This document shows positions 29,704-41,389 of a DNA stretch of 64,000 bases, piece after piece. How positions within the stretch are numbered: the stretch's first letter is position 1; each line of letters begins with the position of its first letter. A program made the translations under genes and the position numbers. Under the pieces are notes generated by a model. It searched no databases and was not told the DNA's origin. It saw only the letters and a program-made list of their open reading frames with translations. The DNA comes from Erodium maritimum (Eukaryota > Streptophyta > Magnoliopsida > Geraniales > Geraniaceae): NCBI GenBank assembly GCA_963921825.1, contig OY997593.1, positions 47,910,039 to 47,974,038 of the forward strand, written 5' to 3'.

Positions 29704-32389
29704 TGTCACGGCCCAAATCCGGTATTGACCGAACCCGAGACGTGACTTAGTAAAATTAAGTAAAAGCAATTTAAAAGTGATTAATATCTGAAAAAAGGTG
29801 AATAATATAAACCAACAGAATATCCAAAACCCTGAGTCCTACGCTCAGTCATATACAATAGTCGAAAATAATAGTACGTCTCTAAGAAACATAAAAAAAA
29901 CTCGGGCCTCCGCTAGCTCCCAAGCTCTATGTAACCCTCTAATCCAAATCATAGCTATCACTTGTAGTAAACATGGTAAGGGGTGAGCTTGACGCTCAGT
30001 AGGAAAAAAGCAACGAAAAACCACCTAATTACAGACTCACAAAGAAAGCCTTTCCAAAGTTTAAAGTTTGATAAAAGGGTTGAATAAATCGATGCGACAC
30101 TTAACCCATTTTAAAGACAATACCCAATTTAACCTGACGCTTACCAGACCAACAACTCCAACTATAACTCAACACTAACTACTATGCCAAGGCAAACACC
30201 GAAGGAACAACAAGGAAAACACCCATAGCCACAACCACAGTAACACTCATTCAAAATCCAAGGCATTCTCAACACAAGCAATTCACACACTCGGCCCGGC
30301 GAAGCCACACACAACTTTCCCAACACACAGTCGGGAGAGGCAGTCGACCTCATCGCGGAACACAACGTTTTACCGATACACGGAGTGCAGGGAAATCGCC
30401 TCTTCGCAGAACAACCTCATCGCGGACACAACGTTTTACCGATACACGGAAGGCAGGGAAATCGCCTCTTCGCGACACAACCTCATCGCGGACACAAAGT
30501 TTTACCGATACAAGGAAGGAAGGGAAATCGCCTCTTTGCGACACACAGCGTTTTACCGACTCTAGGTCGGAAGGTAGGGAAACCACCTTTCTCATGTAAC
30601 CAAGGCACCCACAATCACAAACACAATCACGATCACATTCTCAATATACTCACATAACCATCACGCACTTACCATCACTTACCGACACCACACTCAACGT
30701 GGTAACCCCACCGGCTTAGCCGGTATCTATTCCCCAATGCCCACACTTCAACATTTCATAAAAACAGGAAATAACCACTCAAGTTACCAATATGAATTAC
30801 TAAGTTCAACTCTACTCATTTTCATGCTTGTATTTTATTAACCGTTTGAACAACACATAGCACACAAGCAGACACAATCAGCAAACAATCCTACAAGCAC
30901 GACATGTCCCGATTCTACCAGCACGACAATTCCCAATTCTACAGCACTCTCAGGTTCGTAAATGTTCACAGTTTATATGTCTACGCTAGTTATTCACATC
31001 CTACATGCATACTAATTCTTTATCCGATTATTAAGGTTTCTTTATATGCATTCTAGTACGTCCGTAATAAAGTGAGGTTCCGAGGTATTTCCCTACCTCT
31101 CAAAACTCTATCTGGATCGCCTAGCTGCTGACGTCCGGGCCTACCTCCGGTCTTCTCCACGATCGAGGTCAAAGCCTGATTTTAACAAATAAGGACGGTA
31201 ATCAGTCCTGGTCCAGACCGTAACAGTCCTCTAATTTTATCAATTAAGTCCTTTAATTCTTTCCACTTTAAATCCTGTAAATTCATCCATTTAAATTATT
31301 TAAATAAATCAATCTGACCCAGCCCCGACCCGAGTCCGACCCGAATCCGACCCGAATCCAGAAACCGGATCCAAATCTGACCCGGATCCAAGTCCAGACC
31401 CGAACATGACCCGAGCCCGAGCCAGACCCGGATCCAGACACGACCCAGACCCGGACTCGGATTGGGCCCTAATCTGGCCCGGGCCTGGCCCGAGGCCCAA
31501 CTAGGCTTGGAGGCCCAAGGCCGGTCTGTGTCTCGTCCTGTCTAAGCTGGGAATGGAGACATGGCGAACTAGGGTTCCGGTGAGCTAAAGACGGCGACAG
31601 GCGAGCTAGGGTTGGCTCTCGACGGCGCCGACAACGTCAAGGGCTCGGAGGGATGAGGGTTGGTGGTTGGTGCGAGTCCAGGGCCCCTCCGTCCAGATCT
31701 GACGGCGTGAGATGCTCGTCAGCGTGAGAGCATAAATCTGGAGCTCAAGAACTCCAGTCGTGTCTCTCCGGCCGAGCTCGGCCAAATCGAGCTCGCGCAC
31801 GCACGATTCCCAGGGAATGACCGACGGAGATGGTGAATCAGGCCGGAAAATGGCTCACCGTCACTGGTTTCTTCTATTGCAGGCGCGGCGAGGCTCGAAC
31901 GGGAACGGGCGGCATTGGTTCGCTTCAATTCGGGGAGTAAGAAGGGAGAGAAGGGTTTCTGGTGGCGAGGATGGTTCGTGGGTGGACGAAGGGAGGTCAG
32001 GCGATGGGGTTGGAGCTCCGACGTGTATGGATTCGAGGTCCGAAAGGCGTCGCCGACGGGGAAATGTCGAGAAGGAGAGAGATCTGAGAGAGGGTGCGAG
32101 AGAGAAGCGAGAGAGACGTCTCGGGTTTCGTGCGTGGAAAGATGAAGAGGGTACTGTAGCTAGGGTTAGAGAAGGTGGGTTGGCCTGGCGCGGCTGGTTG
32201 AGGCTGGTTCACTGACCGGCCTGGTCTGACTCGACCCAAGGCCGGTGTCTGGTCTGGCCCAGGCCTGTTTCCCCTGTCTTTTCTTTTCCTTTTTTTGAAT
32301 TCGATCCAAAATTCAACCCGTTTCCCAACCAACGACGTTCCAATTTAATATAATAAAAATTAAATCTTTTAACCGGGGCGGTCTTTACA
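29704..32389 (-). repeat. 3' LTR of element B (2686 bp)
   Basis: On the plus strand it starts TGTCACGGCCCAAATCC and ends GGCGGTCTTTACA, followed by the reverse-complement polypurine tract TCTACCCCCTT. Inside are a 66-67-bp minisatellite (30348-30560), the stem-loop (29982-29999), GACCCGAATCC-type short repeats (31315-31460), and a stretch at 31540-32200 that, read on the minus strand, resembles a plant gene leader. The half distal to 31090 has no counterpart in the other long LTRs. Confidence 0.85.
30348..30560. repeat. Minisatellite in the LTR of element B (66-67 bp x 3.2)
   Basis: Units start CCTCATCGCGGA at 30348, 30415 and 30481 and include GTTTTACCGATACA and GGGAAATCGCCTCTTCGC. The partner LTR has only about 1.4 copies (37648-37742), so copy number changed after insertion or by truncation. 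Confidence 0.88.
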
Positions 32390-35100
32390 GTCTACCCCCT
32401 TAAAGGAATTTCGTCCTCGAAATTTAAAACGGACGTACCTCGCATGGACCTCGTCCTCGCGCTCCCAGGTCGACTCAGCTCCTTGGTGCTTCCACTGCAC
32501 TCGTACTAAAGGAATAGTCTTGCCACGTAATACCTTCTCCCGCGTATCCAAAATCTTGACCGGCTGCTCCACATACGAAACATCATCAGCTACCTCGATG
32601 TCCGTCCACTCGATAACGTGGGAGGGATCCGTGTTGTACTTCCGCAGTTGGGAAACCTGGAAGACATTGTGGAAGTTCCCAAGCTGCGGTGGTAACGCGA
32701 GTCGGTACGCCACTGCTCCAACTCTGGCCAGGATCTCGAAGGGTCCAATATACCGCGGGGCCAACTTTCCTCCGCCACGGTTGAACCGCATTAGCCCCTT
32801 CTTCGGGCTCATCTTCAGAAACACATGGTCACCCACGGTGAACTCCAGAGATCGACATCGCCTATCAGCGTAGCTCTTCTATCGGCTTTGTGCGGTCCTC
32901 AACCGTTCTCGTATCAGCCCGACCTTCTCGGTCGTCTCTCGGACCAACTCCGGTCCCAACAAGCTCCTATCTCCTACCTTGGCCGAACACACGGGCGATC
33001 GACACGGCCTACCATACAACGCCTCAAAAGGTTTCATCCCAATACTGGCCTCGAAGCTATTGTTGTAGGCGAACTCAGCCAAAGGCAGGAGCTCCTCCCA
33101 AGATCCACCGAAGTCCAACACACACGATCGAAGCATGTCCTCTAAAATATGAATCGTGCGCTCCGACTGTCCGTCGGTCTGCGGGTGATATGCTGTACTC
33201 AGTAGGACCTCGGTCCCTAACTCTCTCTGCAGGCTTTCCCAGAATCTCGAAGTGAAGCGGGGATATCTGTCGGACACCACCGACACTTGAACCCCGTGGA
33301 GTCGGATAATCTCACGGATATACAAGCGACTTAGCGCATCCATGGTATCTGTCATCCTCATGGCTAAGAAATGAGCTGACTTCGTCAACCGATCAACTAC
33401 TACCCACACGGCATCGTGCCCCTTCTATGATCTCGGTAATCCGCACACAAAGTCCATCGTGACATGCTCCCACTTCCACTCTGCCACCGGCAAAGGCTGC
33501 AACAATCCAGTAGGGCGCTGATGCTCGGCCCTCACTTGCTGACAAGTGAGGCACCTCGGCACAAACTCCGCAACTGCCCTCTTCATCCCGCTCCACCAAA
33601 ACTTCCGCCTGATGTCCCGGTACATCTTAGTGCCGCCCGGATGCACCGTGAGACGGGAGTGGTGTGACTCCCTCAACACGTCATCCCTACAACCACGCAG
33701 CACGAACAACACTCCACTATACCGCAATCCTTGGTCAGCATCGTACTCCCAACCCTCTACATCGACGCCACTAATCACCCTCTCCCTAATCTCAACCGTC
33801 TCGGCATCACCTGACTGTGCCTCTAGCACCCGTGCAATCAACTTGGGATGAGGCACCAACGAACACGTAGCCACGCTACCAGTGATCTCCTATAAATTGA
33901 GCCCAAACGTAGCCAACCCTCCCATCATATCCCACTTTCGGACTGCTATGGTGGCTAGACCGAGAAATGACCTCCTGCTCAGAGCATCAACGACCACGTT
34001 CGCCTTTCCCGGGTGATAGTGTAGCTCAAAGTCATACTCCTCAAGTAGCTCCATCCACCGTCGCTGGCGCATGTTCAAATCCTTCTGGGAGAAGATGTAC
34101 TTGAGATTCTTGTGATCCGACATTACCCGGAACTTCTCGCCGTACAGGTAATGCCTCCAGCTCTTCAGAGCAAAGACAACGACTGCCAACTCTAAATCAT
34201 GGGTAGGGTAGTTACGCTCGTGAATCTTCAGCTGTCGTGAGCCAAATGCAACTACCTTTCCCGTCTGCATCAACACGCAACCAAGTCCTTCACCGGGCGC
34301 ATCACAGTAGACATCGTACCCCACACCACGCTCCGATACTATCAAAATCGGGGCGGTGGTCAATCGAGTCTTCAACTTAGTGAAAGCGCTCTCGCACTTG
34401 TCAGCCCACACGAAAGCGACTACCTTGCGTGTCAGGGCAGTCATCGGCGCTGCCAAGCGCGAGAAGTCCTTAACGAACCTCCGGTAGTAACCTGCCAACC
34501 CTAAAAAACTGTGATCTCGAATACACTCGTGGGCCTCGCCCATGTCGACACTGCTTCGATCTTCGCTGGATCGACTAAAATACCCTCTCGGGACACGACA
34601 TGTCCGAGGAACTTCATCTCAGTGAGGCAGAACTCGCACTTCTCCAAGTTACCATATAACCGATGAGTGCGGAGCAGAGTCAGCACAATCCTCAGGTGCT
34701 CCTCGTGCGCCTCCTCATTTGGCAAGTAGATCAGATTGTCGTCCACAAACACCACCACGAACTGGACTAAGTAGGGTCGGAAGATACTAGTCATCAAGTC
34801 TATGAACACTGCAGGTGCGTTCGGCAACCCGAACGACATCACCAAGAACTCATAATGGTCGTACCGCGTGCGGAAGGCGGTCTTCGCCACATCCTCATCT
34901 CAAACCCTCAACTTATAGTATCCGGATCGCAAGCCGATCTTCGAAAAGACCTTCGCCCCTCTCAACTGATCGAACAGGTCATCGATCCCCGACATCGGGT
35001 AGCGGTTCTTCACCATAACCCGGTTCAACTTCCGATAATCAATGCACATCCTCAACGATCCACCCTTCTTCTTCACGAAGAGGGCGGGCGCTCCCTACGG
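32390..35100 (-). pseudogene. pol of element B: RT, RNase H, integrase, chromodomain
   Basis: On the minus strand: RT begins [19 protein letters not shown] (about 35090), then [28 protein letters not shown] and catalytic FVDDNLIYL. RNase H follows ([47 protein letters not shown]). Integrase has the HHCC region (CLTCQQV), then MDFVCGLPRS, VVVDRLTKSAHFLAMR, VVSDRYPRFTSRFW and TAYHPQTDGQSERTI. Last come SQLRKYNTDPSHVI and a chromodomain-like VKILDTREKVLRGK, VRVQWKHQGAESTWE, before RGRNSFKG and the polypurine tract. In-frame stops lie near 32877, 33425 and 34900, with a frame change near 34520. The normal role is replication and targeting of integration to heterochromatin. Confidence 0.88.
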
Positions 35101-36261
35101 TGAGGTGCTCGGTCGGATGAACCCCTTCGATGGCAGCGGTAACACTCTGGTCCCACCTTGGACACTGCCGGTCCCACTAAAGCTACTGATCCCATCGGTC
35201 TCGACCCACTGAACTGCTGCTGAGGTCGGAAAGATCCAACAATCCTCTGTCGCCTCGAGTCCCTCATCTCCGACGGTCTCAGAAAACCGCTCGGTCTCGG
35301 ACGACTCTCCCTGGCTCTGGCAGTCTCGCTGAGGCACCACTCCACGGCCAGTGCCTGATCCACCAGGTTGGTGTACACCCGAGTCCTCATGGCTGCAAGT
35401 CGATCCTGGATCAGAGCGCTGAGTCCCTCCTTGAACCGTCTGCACCGGTTCTCCTCAGTCGCCACCATCTCTGGGCGAACCTGGACAACGCTGTGAATCT
35501 AGACTCGTACTCCGATACGGTCCTCATGCCTTGTCGCAGTTCCAGGAACTGCCGATGTCGATCGTCGCGAGCGGACGTTGGGAAAAACTACTCCAGGAAT
35601 ACACCTCTGAATCGTCCATAATCATCCCCGACTCGATCCTCCATGCGCTCCCACCAATGGAAGGCGTCGCCTCTCAATTGATGAGCTGCAAAGGACACTC
35701 TCATGTGTCCGTCTGTGATGCCGGAGGTGTTCAGGTTCCGGGTGACCTGCTGCAACCACCTCTCAGCCACGTCAGGGTCAGGCTCCCCGGTGAAAGTAGG
35801 CGAATCCAGCTTGATGAAGTCCATCAGCGCATGGGCTACGTAACCATCAGTCTAACTCGGCCTCATAGCTGTGGTAGCTGCAGGTGCGGTCTCTCTTTGG
35901 GCGATGGCTGCCACAAATCCATGCATGGTGCGGGTCAGCTCGTCTAGAGCAGTCGTCGTGGTCCTCCTCGCCACTGGCGGAATTCTGGACGGATGCCCCA
36001 ATGATCCGGCATCACTCCCCTCGGACTCCTCCGTGGTCAAACCTCGTGCACCCTATGCCTCTACTGGCTCAGTCTGCTCTTTGACTGGTGGGTTCTTGAC
36101 GGAAGTCCTGATGGTCCAGCGCCACTCCTCGCGGGTCCTTCCGTGTCCGCTGCTTGGACACTGTCTGCCCCTGCCGCCTCAATGACAGGTGGCTGCCCTC
36201 GACCTCCAGCTGGTCGACTCCGGGTACCTCGTGGAACATAAACGCGCGTCATGCGGTCCAT
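35095..36261 (-). pseudogene. gag of element B (frameshifted, fused to RT by deletion)
   Basis: Starts near MDRMTRVYVPRGTRSRPAGG at 36261. A spacer and TTTTALDELTRTMHGFVAAI follow, then FIKLDSPTFTGEPDPDVAER, VSFAAHQLRGDAFHWWERM and RFRGVFLE (capsid region). Later comes NRCRRFKEGLSALIQDRLAA. The zinc knuckle starts (CYRCHRRG) and then jumps into KGFIRPSTSP, the run just before the RT fingers. This is homologous to gag of element A at matched positions. Several stops and frame changes occur. The junction at about 35110-35125 marks a deletion of the rest of the knuckle, the protease and the N-terminal RT. Confidence 0.83.
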
Positions 36262-36960
36262 TCACTGCATGGTCACACGCACAGGTTCAGTGTCTCAACA
36301 ACTCTTAAAAGGTGAGTCACTCAAGACACTAACGTTCACACACGAGCAGCAAAAACTTAAATAGTTCTGTAATTACTTTAGTTTACTCTTAGTAGTAGTA
36401 GAAGTAGTACAAACACCGCACACTAGTGCGTCACACAAAACCTACCACACAATCGCATAAAGGTACCAACAAGTCTCACAATTCAATCACATAATCACTC
36501 AAGTACAACAAGCAGTGTAACAAGCTTACACGCAAACAACCGGTCTACAATTTCACATCACAGATCAATTCCTCATAATCTCAACCCTACTCAGTATCAC
36601 GGGTTGTAAGAACTTATTCTTGTAGCAAAATAGTCCATGTTGATATCATATCATTACAACTCGGTTAAGGCGTCCCCGAACCACGTTGCAACTACCTAAC
36701 ATCCCCACTATCATGATTTGCTGCAGTCAAATCATAATAGTACATACACTCCAATTTTACATAAAATTTCGGCATGTTCCGTTTGAAAACTTGATAAACC
36801 CACCGCACACGTGGGTTATCAAAACAATCAGTTCCGGCAGTTGCATTCAACAAGCAGCACACTGTAGGCAATCATAGCATGCAATTACTGACCTCAACCA
36901 CCCACTACCCACCTAGTGACGTACGGTCCGAGGTTTTATAAAAATCAAAAATGAAACCAG

Positions 36961-36972
36961 GCTCTGATACCA
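36961..36972 (-). promoter_or_regulatory. Primer-binding site of element B (initiator Met-tRNA)
   Basis: On the minus strand TGGTATCAGAGC lies three bases after the LTR end, the same site and spacing as in element A. Confidence 0.92.
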
Positions 36973-36975
36973 AAT

Positions 36976-37742
36976 TGTCACGCCCCAAATCCGGTATTGA
37001 CCGTACCCGAGACGTGACTTAGTAAAATTAAGTAAAAGCAATTTAAAAGTGATTAACATCTGAAAAAAGGTGAATAATATAAACCAACAGAATATCCAAA
37101 ACCCTGAGTCCTACGCTCAGTCATATACAATATTCGAAAATAACAATACGTCTCTAAGAAACATAAAAAAAAAACCCGGGCCTCCGCTAGCTCCCAAGCT
37201 CTGCGTAACTCTCTAATCCAAATCATAGCTATCACCTATAGAAAACATGGTGAGGGGTGAGCTTGACGCTCAGTAGGAAAAAAGCAACGAAAAACCACCA
37301 AATTACAGACTCACAAAGAAAGCCTTTCCAAAGTTTAAAGTTTGATAAAAGGGTTGAATAAATCGATGCGACACTTAACCCATTTTAAAGACAATACCCA
37401 ATTTAACCTGACGCTCACCAGATCAACAACTCCAACTATAACTCAACACTAACTACTATGCCAAGGCAAACACCGAAGGAACAACAAGGAAAACACTCAT
37501 AGCCACAACCACAGTAACACTCATTCAAAATCCAAGGCATTCTCAACACAAGCAATTCTCACATTTGCACGGTTTCGGGAGCAACCCGCTCGGCCCGGCG
37601 AAGCCACACACAACTTTCCCCAACACACAGTCGGGAGAGGCAGTCGACCTCATCGCGGAACACAGGGTTTTACCGATACACGGAAGGTGGGGAAATCGCC
37701 TCTTCGCGGAACAACCTCATAGCGGACACAATGTTTTACCGA
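36976..37742 (-). repeat. 5' LTR of element B, truncated (767 bp left)
   Basis: Starts TGTCACGCCCCAAATCC and follows 29704 onward with few differences through the stem-loop (37255-37272) and one minisatellite unit. It stops at GTTTTACCGA, where LTR C resumes with CATACAATTC. About 1.9 kb of this LTR, including its promoter half, is missing. Confidence 0.82.
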
Positions 37743-39387
37743 CATACAATTCTACATACATGCCGAGTATAATCAACCTACGGGCACAACCAGGTACCCA
37801 CATGCATTTTTACTAGTAACTTTACCTAGTTAAAAACCGATATCCCGCTACTTTTCCCTACCTCAAAATGCAATCCAGAACCAAAACGTAAGCTCCAGAA
37901 GCACTCGCGACAACCCGCCTAATGCTTCCCATTTCCGCGATCGGTGGCAAAATCTAAAGTGGCGAGACATTACACTTTTTAATACGCAAGACAACTTCGA
38001 TTTTTATGAAATTAACGCCCAAATGCAACCCCGACAAGTACCGATCACTCCCAAACTTCCCAATTACTTGACATTGTCAAAATGGGCACGGAATGGCCCA
38101 TTTCGGCCGGCTTGGCGATTCTGCCCGGAATCGGGAAAATGTCCCTCGGGGCTCCGAAACTTTCCATTTTTGTTTCTACAATTCCTAATTAAATTCACAC
38201 GTTCCAACGCAATTGACGGAATCAATTTCCGATGCCCGAGCGTTCTAACTCTGCATTTAAAGTTTCTAACCACATTTTCCGAATTCTCACGAATTACTTC
38301 CATAATTCATTTCGGGTGTGAGTTATCGACTCGGGGGTCACCCAAGACCACCCGAACAAGACAAACCCGGACCCCGGCCAAGTGGGACCCACACGACCAC
38401 ACTTGGGCCGTCAATGGCCGGACCGAACCGCCACTATCGTGGCCGGTCACGGCCACCGTGGCCCTCCCTCCGGCCACGGCTGGGCACGCCACACGGTGGC
38501 CGGAGCTCCGGTGACTGTCCGGAGCTCTGACGAACCTCCGGTTGCCGAAAAATATCCCATTTTCCTCCAAAACGTTCCTAACAAGCTCTAGACTCCCATC
38601 CACCCATATTTCTACCATTTCTACCAAGACCCACAAAATCAAACTTGTCAAATGGAGAAAAGAAAGAGTGCCTACCGTAGCAAATGTTGAGAGGATCACG
38701 AATATGCAAAAATCAAGACGATCCTTTGATTGGATCGTCGGGAAATCGCCTCCCTTCTTCTCCTCCTCATCTTCTCCTTCTTCTTCCCTTGGATCTTTCT
38801 CTCTCTCTCTAGGTGTGGCTGGCCCCCAAAACACCCCCACCCCCTTTGTAGATCCAAATTAAAGTTGAAAGACCAACATGCCATTTCCCTCTTTTGTCTT
38901 TTAGCTTTTAAGTCAAGGGTAATGAGGTCATCTCCCACTCACTTCCATAAACATGGTGACATGTGGAAATGTGGGTCCCACTACTCACCAAATATCTTTG
39001 TAGATATTTTTCAGCCAGATCTACCAAAATCGGACGTCTTGGTCCCGTTCGGTCCATTTTCGAGATTTTTACGAAATCTCGCGTTTTACAAGGAAATGAC
39101 CCAACTAAGACTGCTGCGACGACGACTAATCTTTTTGGGTTCAACTTGGGCCTCGAAGGGACCAGGCGTCACTCGGTTGACTTTCTCGGCAAAAAGTCAA
39201 CTTTTCCCAAACTGGTCACAAAGTTGCCCTGAGTCACCCAGTTTTCATTTTGGTCGATGTCGGGGTCAAATTAGGTCCGATATGACCCTCGGGGTCAAGT
39301 TTGGCCTATTTAGGTGGATTCCCAAAATTTAAAATATTTTCCGTCTTCCGCCGACTTGACCGGCGTTGACTAGGAGCGGTCCTTACA
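37743..39387 (-). mobile_element. Solo LTR C, right part
   Basis: Continues LTR C after element B. It matches 62850-64000 and 50750-52122 block by block (CGATCACTCCCAAACTTCCC, GGGGCTCCGAAA, GTTTCTAC, the GC-rich CCGGCCAC stretch, a pyrimidine-rich stretch) and ends GGAGCGGTCCTTACA. It carries a stem of its own, GACGATCC...GGATCGTC (38717-38739). The right TSD GTAGG follows and LINE3 resumes. Confidence 0.82.
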
Positions 39388-41148
39388 GTAGGTATTTCTC
39401 AAGGGAAGTTTATGGGGATACAGTTGGGCTTAAGTGGACCTACCATATCACATTTTTAATATAATGATGATTCCATCTTCTTCATATGAGAAAATCTTGA
39501 AGTTGTACGCCCTTGAAATGTTCCACTTGATAGCTAGTTTGAGAGTAAATTACAGTAAGCCATTAGTGGTACCTATGAACTTATCATCTCAAGAGGTAGA
39601 TTTTTTTTCTGATTAAGCTGGGCTACTTTTCTGAAAATCTTCCTTTTGTCTTATCTTACATTTTCTCTAGGTGCCAATCCAAGAAGAACAAAGACTTGGA
39701 AGCCAATTATTGACAGATTTAAATTAGGTCCCTAATTACTCTCCTTTTTTTTAGGGGGGGGGGGGCTTTCTCCATACTAAAAGCCCTAAAAGCAATGATC
39801 GAATTATGAAAAGCTGGCAAAGGAGATTTCTCTGGCATGGTTCATCAATTGCAAGTTTTTTTTTGTAAATTTAACTAGTTTAATGTCTGCATGTCTAAGG
39901 AAAGTGATGGGATATCAAGAATTTTTATCTTGTTGACAAATGGTGGTGGAGGTTTCGGGTGGAAGGATATTTTCTATAGAAGCTAGCAATATGTGCAAGG
40001 TTTGGATGAGATGCCAATGAATGGGATTTATCCAAATTCCCTGAATTGGGCTCCCCCAGCTATATGAATCACATTCTTTCCTTAATAAAGGATCCAATGT
40101 TTTTGATATATTTTGACGCAAAGGGCTACAAGAATCCAACTCCATTTCAAATTTATGGGATGGTACTGAATGAGATTTAAAACTAAGGAGAGATCCTAGG
40201 GGTTGGGAACTACAAGAATGGTATGTTATGTGTACGATGTAATCTTATGTTAATCAAGGAAATGAAGAGGAATCTCTAGTCTAGGAACTAAAATATGTTA
40301 TATAGGTTTCTTGCACATCAAGGTATTGTAGATCACTATTGGGCAGTCAATCTTTGGAGCCCTGGTGTTCTACCATAAATTTTGACCTTTTGCTGGCTAG
40401 CCTACCTTGAAACAATCCCTTCTAAATGCTTCTTGGTGACAAGAGGACCTCAGCTCTCCTTCCAAGATCTAATCTATCCCATTTTTTCCCGGAACTTGGA
40501 GGATGTAGCTCATATTCTTCTGCATTATTTAAAGGCATGGGAGGTCTGGAGCCTAACTGCAGATTGGTGGGGGTTTAGTTGGGCTATCCAAGGAGATGTG
40601 AAATGATGTCTTGCAGGATGGCATGCACCGGTGAGATCAAAACACAAAAAATCTAGGGAAATCTATTAAAAATCACTTGCTGGCAGTTATGGCTAGCAAG
40701 AAATGCTTTCATCTTCCAAAATAGGGTTGAGGAATAATCAGAAATCTTTAGCGAAATTCAGAATAAATCATTCAGTTGGGAATGAGTATATTTCAATCCT
40801 TAATGTTACTTCACCTATGAAATGTTGTTTTCTAAACCATGGTTTTGTTTCAGAAACAGAAGGTCTATCCCTATTTAAGAAGGGGCTATGCTCTTATCTG
40901 ATCTGCTATCAGACTTAAACTAGCCTTCTTTTGTTTCTTCTGGACAATCAAGTTACCTTTTGTATAACTTGGACAAAGTGTTTCGTGTACTGGAAACTCA
41001 ATGACATTACTAGATCATCTCTTTTCAATTGTATTTTACTTATAATGTTAACGTTCTTTTGTTTGGATGTTTTTTCTTTTATATTCTACTCGTAGTCAAG
41101 ACTTGTAACCTTCTTCCCTTTTCAAACTCTGAAAAGGATGTTGCTTTT
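39388..41148 (+). pseudogene. LINE3 ORF2 end and 3' UTR
   Basis: Reads GKFMGIQLGLSGPTIS, then NDDSIFFI (decayed FADD motif of RT), FSLGANPRRTKTWKPIIDRF, later RDPRGWELQEW and ITCWQLWLARNAFIFQNRVE (C-terminal zinc-binding region). All blocks match LINE5 or LINE4 in order. Frame is lost repeatedly and a run of 12 G (39754-39765) falls inside. The tail stops at GATGTTGCTTTT (41137-41148), where LINE4 was inserted. Confidence 0.78.
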
Positions 41149-41389
41149 GAGCTGGTTTCTAGGTGAACTCATGAGTTGTAAGAAGTAAAATAGATCATAC
41201 GAGGACAAACTCTTCTCTCTAACTGCTACAATGTCATTACTGTAGACTCTTCTTCTCCAATCTACTGCAACAATTCTGTTCTCCTCCTTGACTGGCTTTC
41301 ACCTCTGCTCACCTCAACGCTTTCCTCACCTCCGGATCTGGGAGCTTCTCTACCGCTACAGATCCCTTAACCTCAATCTTTCTCCTAAA

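Larger units (their letters stand above)
29704..37742 (-). mobile_element. Chromovirus B (Ty3/gypsy, Tekay/Del-like), minus orientation, defective
   Basis: Read on the minus strand: truncated 5' LTR (37742-36976), Met-tRNA primer site, gag, pol, polypurine tract, 3' LTR (32389-29704). The order of RT, RNase H, integrase and a C-terminal chromodomain-like segment marks it as a chromovirus. CATAC flanks both sides (29699-29703 and 37743-37747). The LTRs agree closely over the first 300 bases but differ at roughly a dozen positions by eye, so it is older than element A. Stops and frameshifts occur in gag and pol. A deletion joins the gag zinc knuckle straight to the RT fingers, removing the protease. 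Element B lies inside solo LTR C. Confidence 0.88.

Noticed and set aside
31309..32215. Open frames in the LTR of element B (Gly/Ser repeat frame and Arg-rich 151-codon frame)
   Set aside because: The first comes from short tandem repeats and the second from purine-rich LTR leader. Neither has a known motif, and both lie inside an LTR.
28701..39387. Reading 29704-39387 as one element with two full LTRs
   Set aside because: The right LTR matches the left one for only about 767 bases and then becomes a different LTR type. The outer TSD pairs 28696 with 39388, so a nested model fits better.
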